DNA from: CBCXVS01 sp965178525
Lineage (GTDB): Bacteria > Tectomicrobia > Entotheonellia > Entotheonellales > Entotheonellaceae
Assembly: GCA_965178525.1 (NCBI GenBank)
Contig: CBCXVS010000397.1
Span: forward strand, 1-5,543
Direction of reading: 5' to 3'
Length of the DNA stretch: 5,543 nucleotides
Shown in pieces: positions 1 to 5,495 of this stretch. The first letter of the stretch is position 1; every line of letters starts with the position of its first letter. Made by a program: the position numbers and the translations under genes. A model generated the notes under the pieces. That model saw only the letters and a program-made list of their open reading frames with translations. It did not search any database and was not told the DNA's origin.

Positions 1-426
1 GTCAATTCGTTTCAGGCTTTTGAGTTTTTATTTCAACAAGTTGTCGCCGAATCACGGGAGGAACTTCGGTCTAGCATGATGATTACCTCTGACCGTGATA
101 TGCTCCTGACGGTGCTCAGTAATTTATTGGGGAATGCCGTACGCCACAGTCCACCCAAGAGTCTGATTCGCTGTATCGCGGTATACCATGGCGCCACACC
201 AAAACTGACCATCACGAATCCGGCGGAGACGCTTACGGCTGCGGACCTGCCACATATTTTCGAACGCTTCTGGCGCAAGGATGCCGCACGATCCGATGGC
301 AACCATTCGGGGCTGGGTCTGGCGGTGGTGAAGGCATTTACTGACCTACTCGACGTCGATATACAGGCAGAAATTGATCAACGGCAGGCGTTTTCGATTA
401 CCTTGTCTCTGCAGGGTCTGATCTGA
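1..426 (+). CDS. Sensor histidine kinase, C-terminal HATPase domain (5' end outside the window)
   Basis: The frame is open from base 1, so the gene begins upstream; 141 residues are visible and the ATG at 76 is internal. What remains is the catalytic ATP-binding domain of a two-component kinase, which phosphorylates its own histidine and passes the phosphate to a response regulator. Visible motifs, numbered from base 1, are the N box NLLGNAVRHSPP (41-52), an atypical G1 region TNPAETL (72-78), the F box IFERFWRKD (86-94) and the G2 box SGLGLAVVK (103-111). In G1 the usual DxGxG is replaced by N-P-A. Asn-Pro at this place is also found in heavy-metal sensor kinases of the CusS type, so a metal- or envelope-stress sensor is possible, but the sensing domains are not in view. 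The response regulator is probably upstream. The gene converges on the porin gene, 39 bp apart. The family is certain; the signal is unknown. Confidence 0.9.
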   Translation, partial: VNSFQAFEFLFQQVVAESREELRSSMMITSDRDMLLTVLSNLLGNAVRHSPPKSLIRCIAVYHGATPKLTITNPAETLTAADLPHIFERFWRKDAARSDGNHSGLGLAVVKAFTDLLDVDIQAEIDQRQAFSITLSLQGLI

Positions 427-437
427 CTGCGGAGGAC

Positions 438-466
438 ATGGCTCAAGGTCACGCTGGCGAGACCAT
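438..466. terminator. Possible weak bidirectional terminator hairpin between convergent genes
   Basis: ATGGCTC (438-444) can pair with GAG-A-CCAT (459-466), giving seven pairs with one bulged A and a 14-nt loop. It sits between the stop codons of the kinase and the porin gene, where a shared terminator would be expected. No T-run follows on either strand, so it is not a classical intrinsic terminator and may be chance. Confidence 0.25.
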
Positions 467-1776
467 TAAAATTCCACCTGCAGCCGAAATTGTGCGAAGA
501 AGGCGTTGCTTGTCTTCTTAGGAAACGCTTTGCCCGGAAAAAACACGCCGAAAACGAACTTGAACTCTACATTGTCGATTGCCCACACGCCCAGCACATC
601 GATTTCCCTGCCGACATCACGACGCTGTCCCGTTGGCTCCGCATCAATCGCCACGTCACGAAACTCGGTTGACCGTGTATGCTGGCGATACACATGATAC
701 ATGACGGTCAGAGAGACATCCTGGATCGGTTGGAGGCCCAGGGCTGCAGTGAAAACCAACAGATTACTGAGTTCGGGGTCCAAGGCTTCGCCATAATACT
801 GAATCTCCGTCAGGCTCGCGATCTCTGCCCCGTTGCCCTGCAGGCCGGTTTGGCGGAACCGCGTGTCCGTTGAGCTCTCCGGGGTGTCATCACCGCTGCC
901 AAAGGCAAAGCTTCCGGTCAGGGAGGGCTGCCACGGCAGATCGAAGATATAGGTTAGGCCAACGTCTACCCCCCATGCCCGGATGCGGCGGTCGCCATCT
1001 TTGCCCCGCACATGGGCGGCATCGAGCCAGTAAAGCGCTTGCGGTATCAACTCGCCACGGGCCTGAATGCCGAAAAACACCGGACGTTCTCCCAGAGGCT
1101 GATGGTCATCCTGCGCGAGCCCATAGGCGGCCAGCGTGAGTCGTGGACCGAAGTCATACTGTCCGTAGAGCTGATAATAATCGGTATCCTCCATGCCGGT
1201 GCCATTGATAAAGTCTTTATCCACAACGGCGACTCTGGCAATGGCGGCTTCGAGATAGAATCGAGAGCGGCGATAACGGATGCGGATGGCATCGAGCTCT
1301 TCGTCATAAAGCCATTGACGTTCGTCCTCGAATGATTGACGGCCAATCTGCAATGACAAGGGAATGCCGAAAGGCTCCTCAAACTGGACCCACGCTTCTT
1401 TCACGCTGAAGGCAATCCGATCCGGCTCATCTTCGTCCGTATCATCCTGGACCGCGATTTCATGTGAGAATTCCAACAACAGCAATCCCTCGATAAACGC
1501 CCAAGGTGTGGTCCGAATTTCGAATTGGAGTTCCGGACGGAGGAGGCTTCTGGTATCGTTCTCAGGCGGGGTGAGATCAAAGTTCTGCTGACGCGTGGCT
1601 TCGATTTCTACATTTCCTGCCAGTGTCAGCCAAGCCGGCAGCGGCAGCACGGGCGCATGGGTCCCGGGTGACGCCTGCGTCTGATTCGCGTGGATGAAAC
1701 GGACATGGACGAGCATGAACACGAGCCCAATCATGCATGCCGTACCGATCCCTTGCAACCGGGCACCGCCTCTCAT
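466..1776 (-). CDS. AlgE-like (alginate-export family) outer-membrane beta-barrel protein
   Basis: This is a 436-residue exported protein. It starts with a basic stretch (MRGGAR) and a hydrophobic segment (about residues 8-28) ending in FIHA before NQ, a plausible signal peptidase I site. The mature part has many alternating amphipathic strands and ends in QVEF, the C-terminal Phe typical of outer-membrane barrels recognised by BamA. The segments LQIGRQSFEDERQWLYD, then DAIRIRY, and later FGSGDD with QTGLQGNG match the pattern of alginate-export proteins. The length is slightly below that of Pseudomonas AlgE. No alginate biosynthesis gene is in view, so the substrate is unknown; relatives outside alginate producers are general anionic or uncharacterised porins. 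Start choice: an ATG three codons upstream (1783-1785) directly abuts the AAGGAGG Shine-Dalgarno, too close to use, whereas the ATG at 1774-1776 has 10 nt spacing. It lies 144 bp downstream of metF on the same strand. Confidence 0.85.
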   Translation of the reverse strand: MRGGARLQGIGTACMIGLVFMLVHVRFIHANQTQASPGTHAPVLPLPAWLTLAGNVEIEATRQQNFDLTPPENDTRSLLRPELQFEIRTTPWAFIEGLLLLEFSHEIAVQDDTDEDEPDRIAFSVKEAWVQFEEPFGIPLSLQIGRQSFEDERQWLYDEELDAIRIRYRRSRFYLEAAIARVAVVDKDFINGTGMEDTDYYQLYGQYDFGPRLTLAAYGLAQDDHQPLGERPVFFGIQARGELIPQALYWLDAAHVRGKDGDRRIRAWGVDVGLTYIFDLPWQPSLTGSFAFGSGDDTPESSTDTRFRQTGLQGNGAEIASLTEIQYYGEALDPELSNLLVFTAALGLQPIQDVSLTVMYHVYRQHTRSTEFRDVAIDAEPTGQRRDVGREIDVLGVWAIDNVEFKFVFGVFFPGKAFPKKTSNAFFAQFRLQVEF

Positions 1777-1786
1777 CGTCGACATT

Positions 1787-1793
1787 CCTCCTT
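1787..1793 (-). promoter_or_regulatory. Strong Shine-Dalgarno that decides the porin start
   Basis: The minus strand reads AAGGAGG, then AATGTCGACG, then ATG. The first ATG (1783-1785) lies one base from the Shine-Dalgarno; the second (1774-1776) is 10 bases away and is the likely start. Confidence 0.7.
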
Positions 1794-1815
1794 ATTGCTC
1801 CGTGCCAGAGGCGTT

Positions 1816-1861
1816 CTCGTGAGGTTACGAGGCGTGGCATTGGCGCTTCGTGACAGCGAAG
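1816..1861. repeat. Pair of small palindromes in the porin leader
   Basis: Two perfect inverted repeats of the same geometry lie 30 bp apart between metF and the porin gene: CTCGT-N6-ACGAG (1816-1831) and CTTCG-N6-CGAAG (1846-1861). They could be RNA hairpins in the leader or a tandem operator for a dimeric regulator. I see no clear sigma70 promoter in this gap, so the porin may be read from metF or from a non-standard promoter. The arms are short and could be chance. Confidence 0.3.
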
Positions 1862-1920
1862 GGGCGGCCATGCTGAGGAACCACCCGGCACCGTGTCTGT
1901 GGGTGCAGGGCAGTGGCGGG

Positions 1921-2787
1921 TTAGTTCAAGCCGAGATTGGTGAGAATCTGCGTTGTGGCGCGGGCGCGATTGAGCGTATAGAAGTGAAATCCTGGTGCGC
2001 CGCCGTCGAGCAGCTCACGGCACTGCCGCGTGGCATAGTCGATGCCATACGCTTCGACGCGCTCCGGTTCCTCCTCGATGGGCGTTAAGTCACGCGCCAT
2101 AGGTTCCGGAATTTTGGCGCCACAGGTCGCGGCAAAACGTTTAATCTGCGTGAAATTCGTCACGGGGATGATGCCTGGCACAATCGGCACGTCGATACCA
2201 GCCGCCCGAGCCCGTGTGACAAAGTCGAAATAATCCTGGTTGTCAAAAAAGAGCTGGGTGATGAGAAAATCGACGCCGTCATCCACTTTCTTTTTGCATA
2301 CCAACAGATCGGCTGCCTTCGAGGACGCCTGGATATGGCCTTCGGGGTAACAGGCGCCACCGATGCAGAAGTGGTTCAGCGTTTTGATGTGGGCTGCGAG
2401 TTCGTTGGCGTAGAGGAAGCCCCAGGCCGATTTGTCAATCGTCTCCTGGTCTTTCGGCGGGTCGCCTCCAAGTGCTAACACGTTTTCAATACCCGCCTGC
2501 CGAAGGTTTTCCAAGACCACCTCAATATCCGCTTTCGTTGCTCCCACACAGCTTAAATGCGACATCGCCTCAATGCCGACTTCATCCTTGATGCGGCGTA
2601 CCAACGCCACGGTGGTATCGCGCGTGCTGCCCCCGGCGCCATAGGTGACGGACACAAAGGCTGGATTCAGCGTTTTGAGATGATCAATCCGCTGAAACAA
2701 ATTCGTCACCCCGGTTTCGGTTTTCGGAGGAAAAAATTCAAACGAAATGACGGGGTCATGGCGATCATACATGTCACGAATTTTCAT
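1921..2787 (-). CDS. metF: 5,10-methylenetetrahydrofolate reductase
   Basis: This cytoplasmic FAD enzyme reduces 5,10-methylene-THF to 5-methyl-THF, the methyl donor for methionine synthase. The 288 residues are the usual length of a bacterial MetF (E. coli 296), forming a single TIM-barrel domain with no fused homocysteine methyltransferase. Motifs in order: SFEFFPPKTE (15-24) with the catalytic Glu17 (E. coli Glu28), VTYGAGGSTRD (47-57), HLSCVG (77-82), ALGGDPP (105-111) with Asp109 (E. coli Asp120, near the flavin), YPEGH (147-151), ITQLFFD (176-182) with Gln178 (E. coli Gln183), PGIIPVTNF (204-212) and GFHFYTLNRA (266-275). ALGGDPP has Gly where many relatives have Arg (ALRGD). The ATG has an upstream AGAGAGGA (2799-2806) at 11 nt. 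A promoter and a leader hairpin lie upstream, divergent from the RNase gene. No methionine or folate gene is adjacent. Confidence 0.97.
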   Translation of the reverse strand: MKIRDMYDRHDPVISFEFFPPKTETGVTNLFQRIDHLKTLNPAFVSVTYGAGGSTRDTTVALVRRIKDEVGIEAMSHLSCVGATKADIEVVLENLRQAGIENVLALGGDPPKDQETIDKSAWGFLYANELAAHIKTLNHFCIGGACYPEGHIQASSKAADLLVCKKKVDDGVDFLITQLFFDNQDYFDFVTRARAAGIDVPIVPGIIPVTNFTQIKRFAATCGAKIPEPMARDLTPIEEEPERVEAYGIDYATRQCRELLDGGAPGFHFYTLNRARATTQILTNLGLN

Positions 2788-2820
2788 AGATATCCACGTC
2801 CTCTCTTGGGGGAATCTCGG

Positions 2821-2859
2821 CCTACAAGGCCAGTTATGTTACCGTCTCCTTGTTGTAGG
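2821..2859 (-). promoter_or_regulatory. Hairpin in the metF 5' leader
   Basis: On the + strand CCTACAAGG (2821-2829) faces CCTTGTTGTAGG (2848-2859). Either CCTACAA pairs with TTGTAGG, seven perfect pairs, or CCTA plus CAAGG pairs with CCTTG plus TAGG with a three-base bulge. In the metF transcript predicted from the promoter at 2902-2931, this structure would sit in the 5' UTR upstream of the ribosome-binding site. No U-run follows it. I do not recognise a SAM, SAH or THF riboswitch consensus; a translational or mRNA-stability role is conjecture. Confidence 0.4.
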
Positions 2860-2901
2860 GTTCATCCAGAATGTGTGCTTACTTTTGTGCCTTCCTATCG
2901 C

Positions 2902-2931
2902 ATTGTAGCGTGTTTTTAGGGTCTTTGGCAA
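2902..2931 (-). promoter_or_regulatory. Predicted sigma70-type promoter for metF
   Basis: On the minus strand a -35 element TTGCCA (2926-2931, 5/6 to consensus) is followed after 18 bp by a -10 element TACAAT (2902-2907, 5/6). Transcription would start near 2895 and give a leader of about 105 nt before the metF ATG. Confidence 0.55.
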
Positions 2932-2932
2932 A

Positions 2933-2985
2933 GGGTAAGTGCTACCCCCACCGTGTCGTGGGTATTGGTTTCGGCGTCTCATACC
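2933..2985. repeat. Overlapping inverted repeats between divergent promoters
   Basis: Three short palindromes follow one another and share arms: GGGTA-N5-TACCC (2933-2947), CCCAC-N6-GTGGG (2947-2962, extendable to TAC/GTA with two bulged Cs), and GGTAT-N15-ATACC (2961-2985). They fill the space between the predicted -35 boxes of metF and the RNase gene. Upstream of both promoters, a DNA-binding operator is more likely than an attenuator. Each arm is short, so the evidence is the clustering. Confidence 0.35.
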
Positions 2986-2995
2986 ACCTATGGCA

Positions 2996-3025
2996 TTGCA
3001 AAAGGCGACCAAAACCAGCCATAAT
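2996..3025 (+). promoter_or_regulatory. Predicted sigma70-type promoter for the RNase gene
   Basis: TTGCAA (2996-3001, 4/6 to the -35 consensus), an 18-bp spacer and CATAAT (3020-3025, 5/6 to the -10 consensus) lie about 60 bp upstream of the RNase ATG and point towards it. The expected start is near 3032. Confidence 0.45.
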
Positions 3026-3067
3026 CACGGCATCCTTGTCAGGCAACTCAACCCCGTAACCTGTACT

Positions 3068-3072
3068 GGAGG
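3068..3072 (+). promoter_or_regulatory. Shine-Dalgarno of the RNase gene
   Basis: GGAGG precedes the ATG at 3086 by 13 nt, a long but usable spacing. The next in-frame ATG (3101) has no Shine-Dalgarno at a suitable distance, so 3086 is preferred. Confidence 0.5.
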
Positions 3073-3085
3073 CTGATCACGCCCG

Positions 3086-4906
3086 ATGTCGGAACTGTCA
3101 ATGTCTCAAGGAAGCCTCGTGCTGTACAAGAATCGTCCGGCGCTCATCCTGTATGCCGGGGAGAGGGTCGAGATTGAGCTAGAGGGGGGCAAACCCCTAA
3201 AGGTGCGGCCAAAAGATATTACCTTCCTGCATCCGGGTCCGGTGCGGCGTCTCGATGATCTGCAACCGCAGGAGGGTGATCTCGAAACCGCTTGGGAACT
3301 GTTGGCGGGAAGCACGACCAGTCTGGCTGAGCTCGCCGAGCTCGCCTATGGCGTCTATACGCCCGATACGGCCTGGGACGCGTGGCAAGTGGTTGCCGAT
3401 GGCCTGCATTTCCGTGGTACTCCCGACGAGGTGGAAGCGCGCACGCCGGAGGAGGTCGAACGCGAACACGTGACACGTGCGGCCAGAGCGGCTGAGAAAC
3501 AGGCATGGGATGCCTTTCTGGAACGGGTCCGTGCCGGCCAAACCGTTCCGGAAGATGCGCGTTATCTCCAAGATCTCGAAGACCGGGCCCTGGGCCAGCG
3601 CACTGAGAGCCGGCTCCTGCGCGAGTTGGGGAATGGCGATAGTCCGGAAGAGGCGCATGCTCTACTTCTCAAGCTGCAGCGCTGGGATTATACGGTCAAT
3701 CCGTATCCGCATCGCGCCGGGATTGTCATGGTGTCCTCGACCGTGAGGCTGTCGTCGTTACCGGACGAGCCACGGCGTGATCTCACCCACTTGCAAGCCT
3801 TTGCGATCGATGACGAGGGGAATCGCGACCCGGATGACGCGCTGAGCCTGGAAGGCAACCGTCTCTGGGTCCACATTGCCGATGTGGCCGCGCTGGCGCC
3901 CCCCGACAGCGAAGTGGATGTAGAAGCGCGCGCCCGAGGCGCGAATTTGTACCTGCCTGAGGGCGTGGTGACAATGTTGCCTCCCGAGGCCACGCGGATG
4001 CTCGGGTTGGGGCTAGACGACGTGTCGCCAGCGCTTTCGTTCGGTCTCGATCTGTCAGATGATGGCCTCATTTTGGATGTGGAAGTGATTCCGAGCTGGG
4101 TGCGAGTCACGCGCTTAACGTATGCCGAAGCCAATGACCGATTGGAGGAAGAGCCGCTGCAGGGGCTTTATCGTCTGGCCCAGCTTTCGGAAGCCCGGCG
4201 GCTGGACAACGAGGCGATTTCCATTGAACTCCCCGAAGTCAAAATCCAGGTCACCGATGGGTATGTCACGATCGAGCCCTTGCTGCCGTTGCCCAGCCGG
4301 ATGTTGGTCAGCGAAGCCATGATCATGGCGGGCGAGGCGGCAGCCCGTTTTGCACTGGAGCGGGGCCTACCCTTCCCTTTTACCACCCAGGTCCCGCCGG
4401 ATACCTACGAACGCCCCAGCAGTTTAGCCGACATGTTTGCGGTCAGACGGACGCTGAAGCGGAGTCAGCAGACCGGTATTCCCGCCCCACATGCCGGTCT
4501 GGGCTTAGAGATCTACGCCCGCGCCACCAGTCCCCTGCGGCGTTATCTGGATCTCGTCGTCCATCAACAACTACGCGCCTATCTGCGCAGCTTGGGGACA
4601 TTGGACGAGCAGGAGGTGTTGGAACGCGTTGGCGCCGCCGAGGCGGTCACCGGGAGTGCGCGTCAGGCGGAACGCCTGGCGCGCCGGCACTGGACGCTGG
4701 TCTATCTCATGCAGAATCCGGACTGGCGTGGGCGTGGTGTGGTGGTGGAGAAACGAGGCAAACGCGGTACGGTCCTGATTCCGGAGCTGTCGTTGGAAGT
4801 GCAACTGCCCATACCGGAGGACGTTCCGCTCGATACCCCGCTTTCCTTGGTATTGAATGGGGTAAATTTGACAGAATTGGATGCCTATTTCCGGGTGGAG
4901 GTATAA
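3086..4906 (+). CDS. RNase II/RNB-family 3'-5' exoribonuclease
   Basis: This predicted cytoplasmic enzyme degrades single-stranded RNA processively from the 3' end, releasing nucleoside monophosphates. It has 606 residues (E. coli RNase II 644, RNase R 813). Residues about 1-55 look like a small beta domain. Residues about 65-125 look like a winged helix (TSLAELAELAYGVYTP, DAWQVVADGLHFRG) where E. coli RNase II has two cold-shock domains; a helix-turn-helix in this position is known from the Deinococcus radiodurans enzyme. The RNB domain spans about 230-535. Its signature AIDDEGNRDPDDA carries all four metal-binding aspartates with the E. coli spacing: Asp242, Asp248, Asp250 and Asp251 (E. 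coli 201, 207, 209, 210). Also present are NLYLPEG with Tyr289, TSPLRRYLDLVVH (481-493) with the catalytic Arg, and QAER with Glu529. The last 60-70 residues form a short S1-like beta region. It appears intact and active, divergent from metF and probably monocistronic. Confidence 0.93.
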   Translation: MSELSMSQGSLVLYKNRPALILYAGERVEIELEGGKPLKVRPKDITFLHPGPVRRLDDLQPQEGDLETAWELLAGSTTSLAELAELAYGVYTPDTAWDAWQVVADGLHFRGTPDEVEARTPEEVEREHVTRAARAAEKQAWDAFLERVRAGQTVPEDARYLQDLEDRALGQRTESRLLRELGNGDSPEEAHALLLKLQRWDYTVNPYPHRAGIVMVSSTVRLSSLPDEPRRDLTHLQAFAIDDEGNRDPDDALSLEGNRLWVHIADVAALAPPDSEVDVEARARGANLYLPEGVVTMLPPEATRMLGLGLDDVSPALSFGLDLSDDGLILDVEVIPSWVRVTRLTYAEANDRLEEEPLQGLYRLAQLSEARRLDNEAISIELPEVKIQVTDGYVTIEPLLPLPSRMLVSEAMIMAGEAAARFALERGLPFPFTTQVPPDTYERPSSLADMFAVRRTLKRSQQTGIPAPHAGLGLEIYARATSPLRRYLDLVVHQQLRAYLRSLGTLDEQEVLERVGAAEAVTGSARQAERLARRHWTLVYLMQNPDWRGRGVVVEKRGKRGTVLIPELSLEVQLPIPEDVPLDTPLSLVLNGVNLTELDAYFRVEV

Positions 4907-5102
4907 GCTTTTCTTGCAGTACGTAGGTGGCTGTGGGAGAGGCGTATACCTCCCGTTGAAGTCGTGTCCTTGTGACGCCTGCCATCGTCCGTAACCCTTT
5001 CTCAATGAGGGTTGCGTCCTCTTGTGTCATGAAAGCCCAGTATCGCATACGTTCATAAGGGACAACACGTATCGTCGTCCTTGTGACGTTTTTGTCCGTC
5101 AT
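4707..5102 (-). CDS. Doubtful small hypothetical ORF antisense to the RNase 3' end
   Basis: An ATG at 5100-5102 on the minus strand opens a 131-codon frame. It has a possible ribosome-binding site (AGGTG, 5 nt upstream). Its first 66 codons (MTDKNVTRTTIRVVPYERMR..., ending YVLQEKL) occupy the otherwise empty 4907-5102 stretch and read like ordinary soluble protein. The remaining 65 codons are antisense to the RNase gene and are proline-rich, as shadow frames often are. I recognise no family. It may be a short gene degraded at its 3' end, a remnant, or a chance open frame. VTRT occurs twice because of the 12-bp DNA repeat in this stretch. Confidence 0.2.
   Translation of the reverse strand: MTDKNVTRTTIRVVPYERMRYWAFMTQEDATLIEKGLRTMAGVTRTRLQREVYASPTATYVLQEKLIPPPGNRHPILSNLPHSIPRKAGYRAERPPVWAVALPTTAPESGPYRVCLVSPPPHHAHASPDSA
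4897..4953. repeat. 9-bp inverted repeat spanning the RNase stop codon
   Basis: GGAGGTATA (4897-4905, the final codons plus part of the stop) is a perfect reverse complement of TATACCTCC (4945-4953), with a 39-nt loop. It might mark the 3' end of the RNase mRNA. About one such pairing is expected by chance in a window of this size, so little weight should be given to it. Confidence 0.25.
4966..5088. repeat. 12-bp direct repeat with a degenerate third copy
   Basis: GTCCTTGTGACG occurs identically at 4966-4977 and 5077-5088, 111 bp apart. A diverged copy, GTCCTCTTGTGTC, lies between them at about 5016-5028. All three are in the same orientation in the gap between the RNase gene and the activator fragment. 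They could be regulator-binding sites or leftovers of a duplication. An exact 12-mer this close together is unlikely but not impossible by chance. Confidence 0.35.
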
Positions 5103-5441
5103 ACTACACCTGCGATCGATATGATGGCGAGCTATCACTGGCCCGGCAATGTGCGCGAGTTGGAAAATGCAATCGAGCGGGCAGTGTTAGTCTGTGAAGG
5201 TCATGTCATTCACGGCTATCATCTGCTCCCGACTCTGCAAACGGCGGAAGCATCCAGGACGGTCGCGCGGACGTCGCTTGTCGAGGCCGTGGATAGCTTC
5301 GAAAAAGACCTTATTTTGGATGCCTTGAAAACCGCACGGGGCAATCGCGCCAAAGCGGCCAAACTCCTCAGTACGACCGAGCGTATTATCGGCTACAAAG
5401 TGAAAAAGTATGCGATTGATTGGAAGCGTTTCCGTTCGTGA
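5022..5441 (+). pseudogene. C-terminal fragment of a NifA/NtrC-type sigma54 activator (orphan Fis-type HTH)
   Basis: The open frame can start at a TTG (5022) and encodes 139 residues. Only the part from about residue 28 (base 5103) resembles known proteins: TTPAIDMM, the WPGNVRELEN signature (40-49) that closes the AAA+ domain of sigma54 activators, a linker with IHGYHL and TLQTAEAS as in NifA-like regulators, and a Fis-type helix-turn-helix (about 93-135, FEKDLILDAL, GNRAKAAKLL, TTERIIGYKVKKY). The rest of the AAA+ domain, with Walker A/B and the GAFTGA loop, and any GAF or receiver domain are absent. No upstream frame supplies them: the RNase gene ends at 4906. It cannot activate sigma54 polymerase alone. 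The likeliest reading is a remnant of a duplicated or deleted regulator. The C-terminal frame is undamaged, so a small Fis-like DNA-binding protein is an alternative. Residues 1-27 have no recognisable homology and no clear Shine-Dalgarno, so the start is uncertain. Confidence 0.7.
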
Positions 5442-5474
5442 TGGGAAATACAAAACCTGCGTCACCCCAGAATG

Positions 5475-5495
5475 GCGTTAAGTTAAGCCTAACGC
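5475..5495. repeat. Small palindrome downstream of the activator fragment
   Basis: GCGTTA (5475-5480) and TAACGC (5490-5495) are perfect inverted arms around a 9-nt loop, 33 bp past the stop codon. A shorter GTTA/TAAC pairing overlaps it. It may be a weak terminator, although no T-run follows. I see no gene in the rest of 5442-5543. Confidence 0.35.

Noticed and set aside
1690..2088. 132-codon plus-strand frame across the porin start, the gap and the metF end.
   Set aside because: It is antisense to two well-supported genes, has arginine-rich low-quality composition, and no family resemblance.
3197..3658. 153-codon minus-strand frame inside the RNase gene.
   Set aside because: It is a shadow of a GC-rich coding sequence. 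The plus-strand RNase carries all catalytic motifs in one uninterrupted frame.
3688..4134. 148-codon minus-strand frame, Ser/Arg-rich, opposite the RNB core.
   Set aside because: The composition is typical of an antisense frame and it lies over the catalytic domain.
4571..5005. 144-codon minus-strand frame overlapping the RNase 3' end.
   Set aside because: Most of it is antisense to the RNase, and the unique part has no protein-like pattern.
4907..5110. Sigma54 (-24/-12) promoter ahead of the activator fragment.
   Set aside because: I found no GG-N10-GC pattern in a convincing TGGCAC...TTGC context.
5475..5495. Integron attC-like core: GTTAAGT and GCCTAAC match GTTRRRY and RYYYAAC.
   Set aside because: The order is reversed (GTT box before AAC box on either strand), there are no L boxes or extended palindrome, and no cassette-like array or integrase is present.
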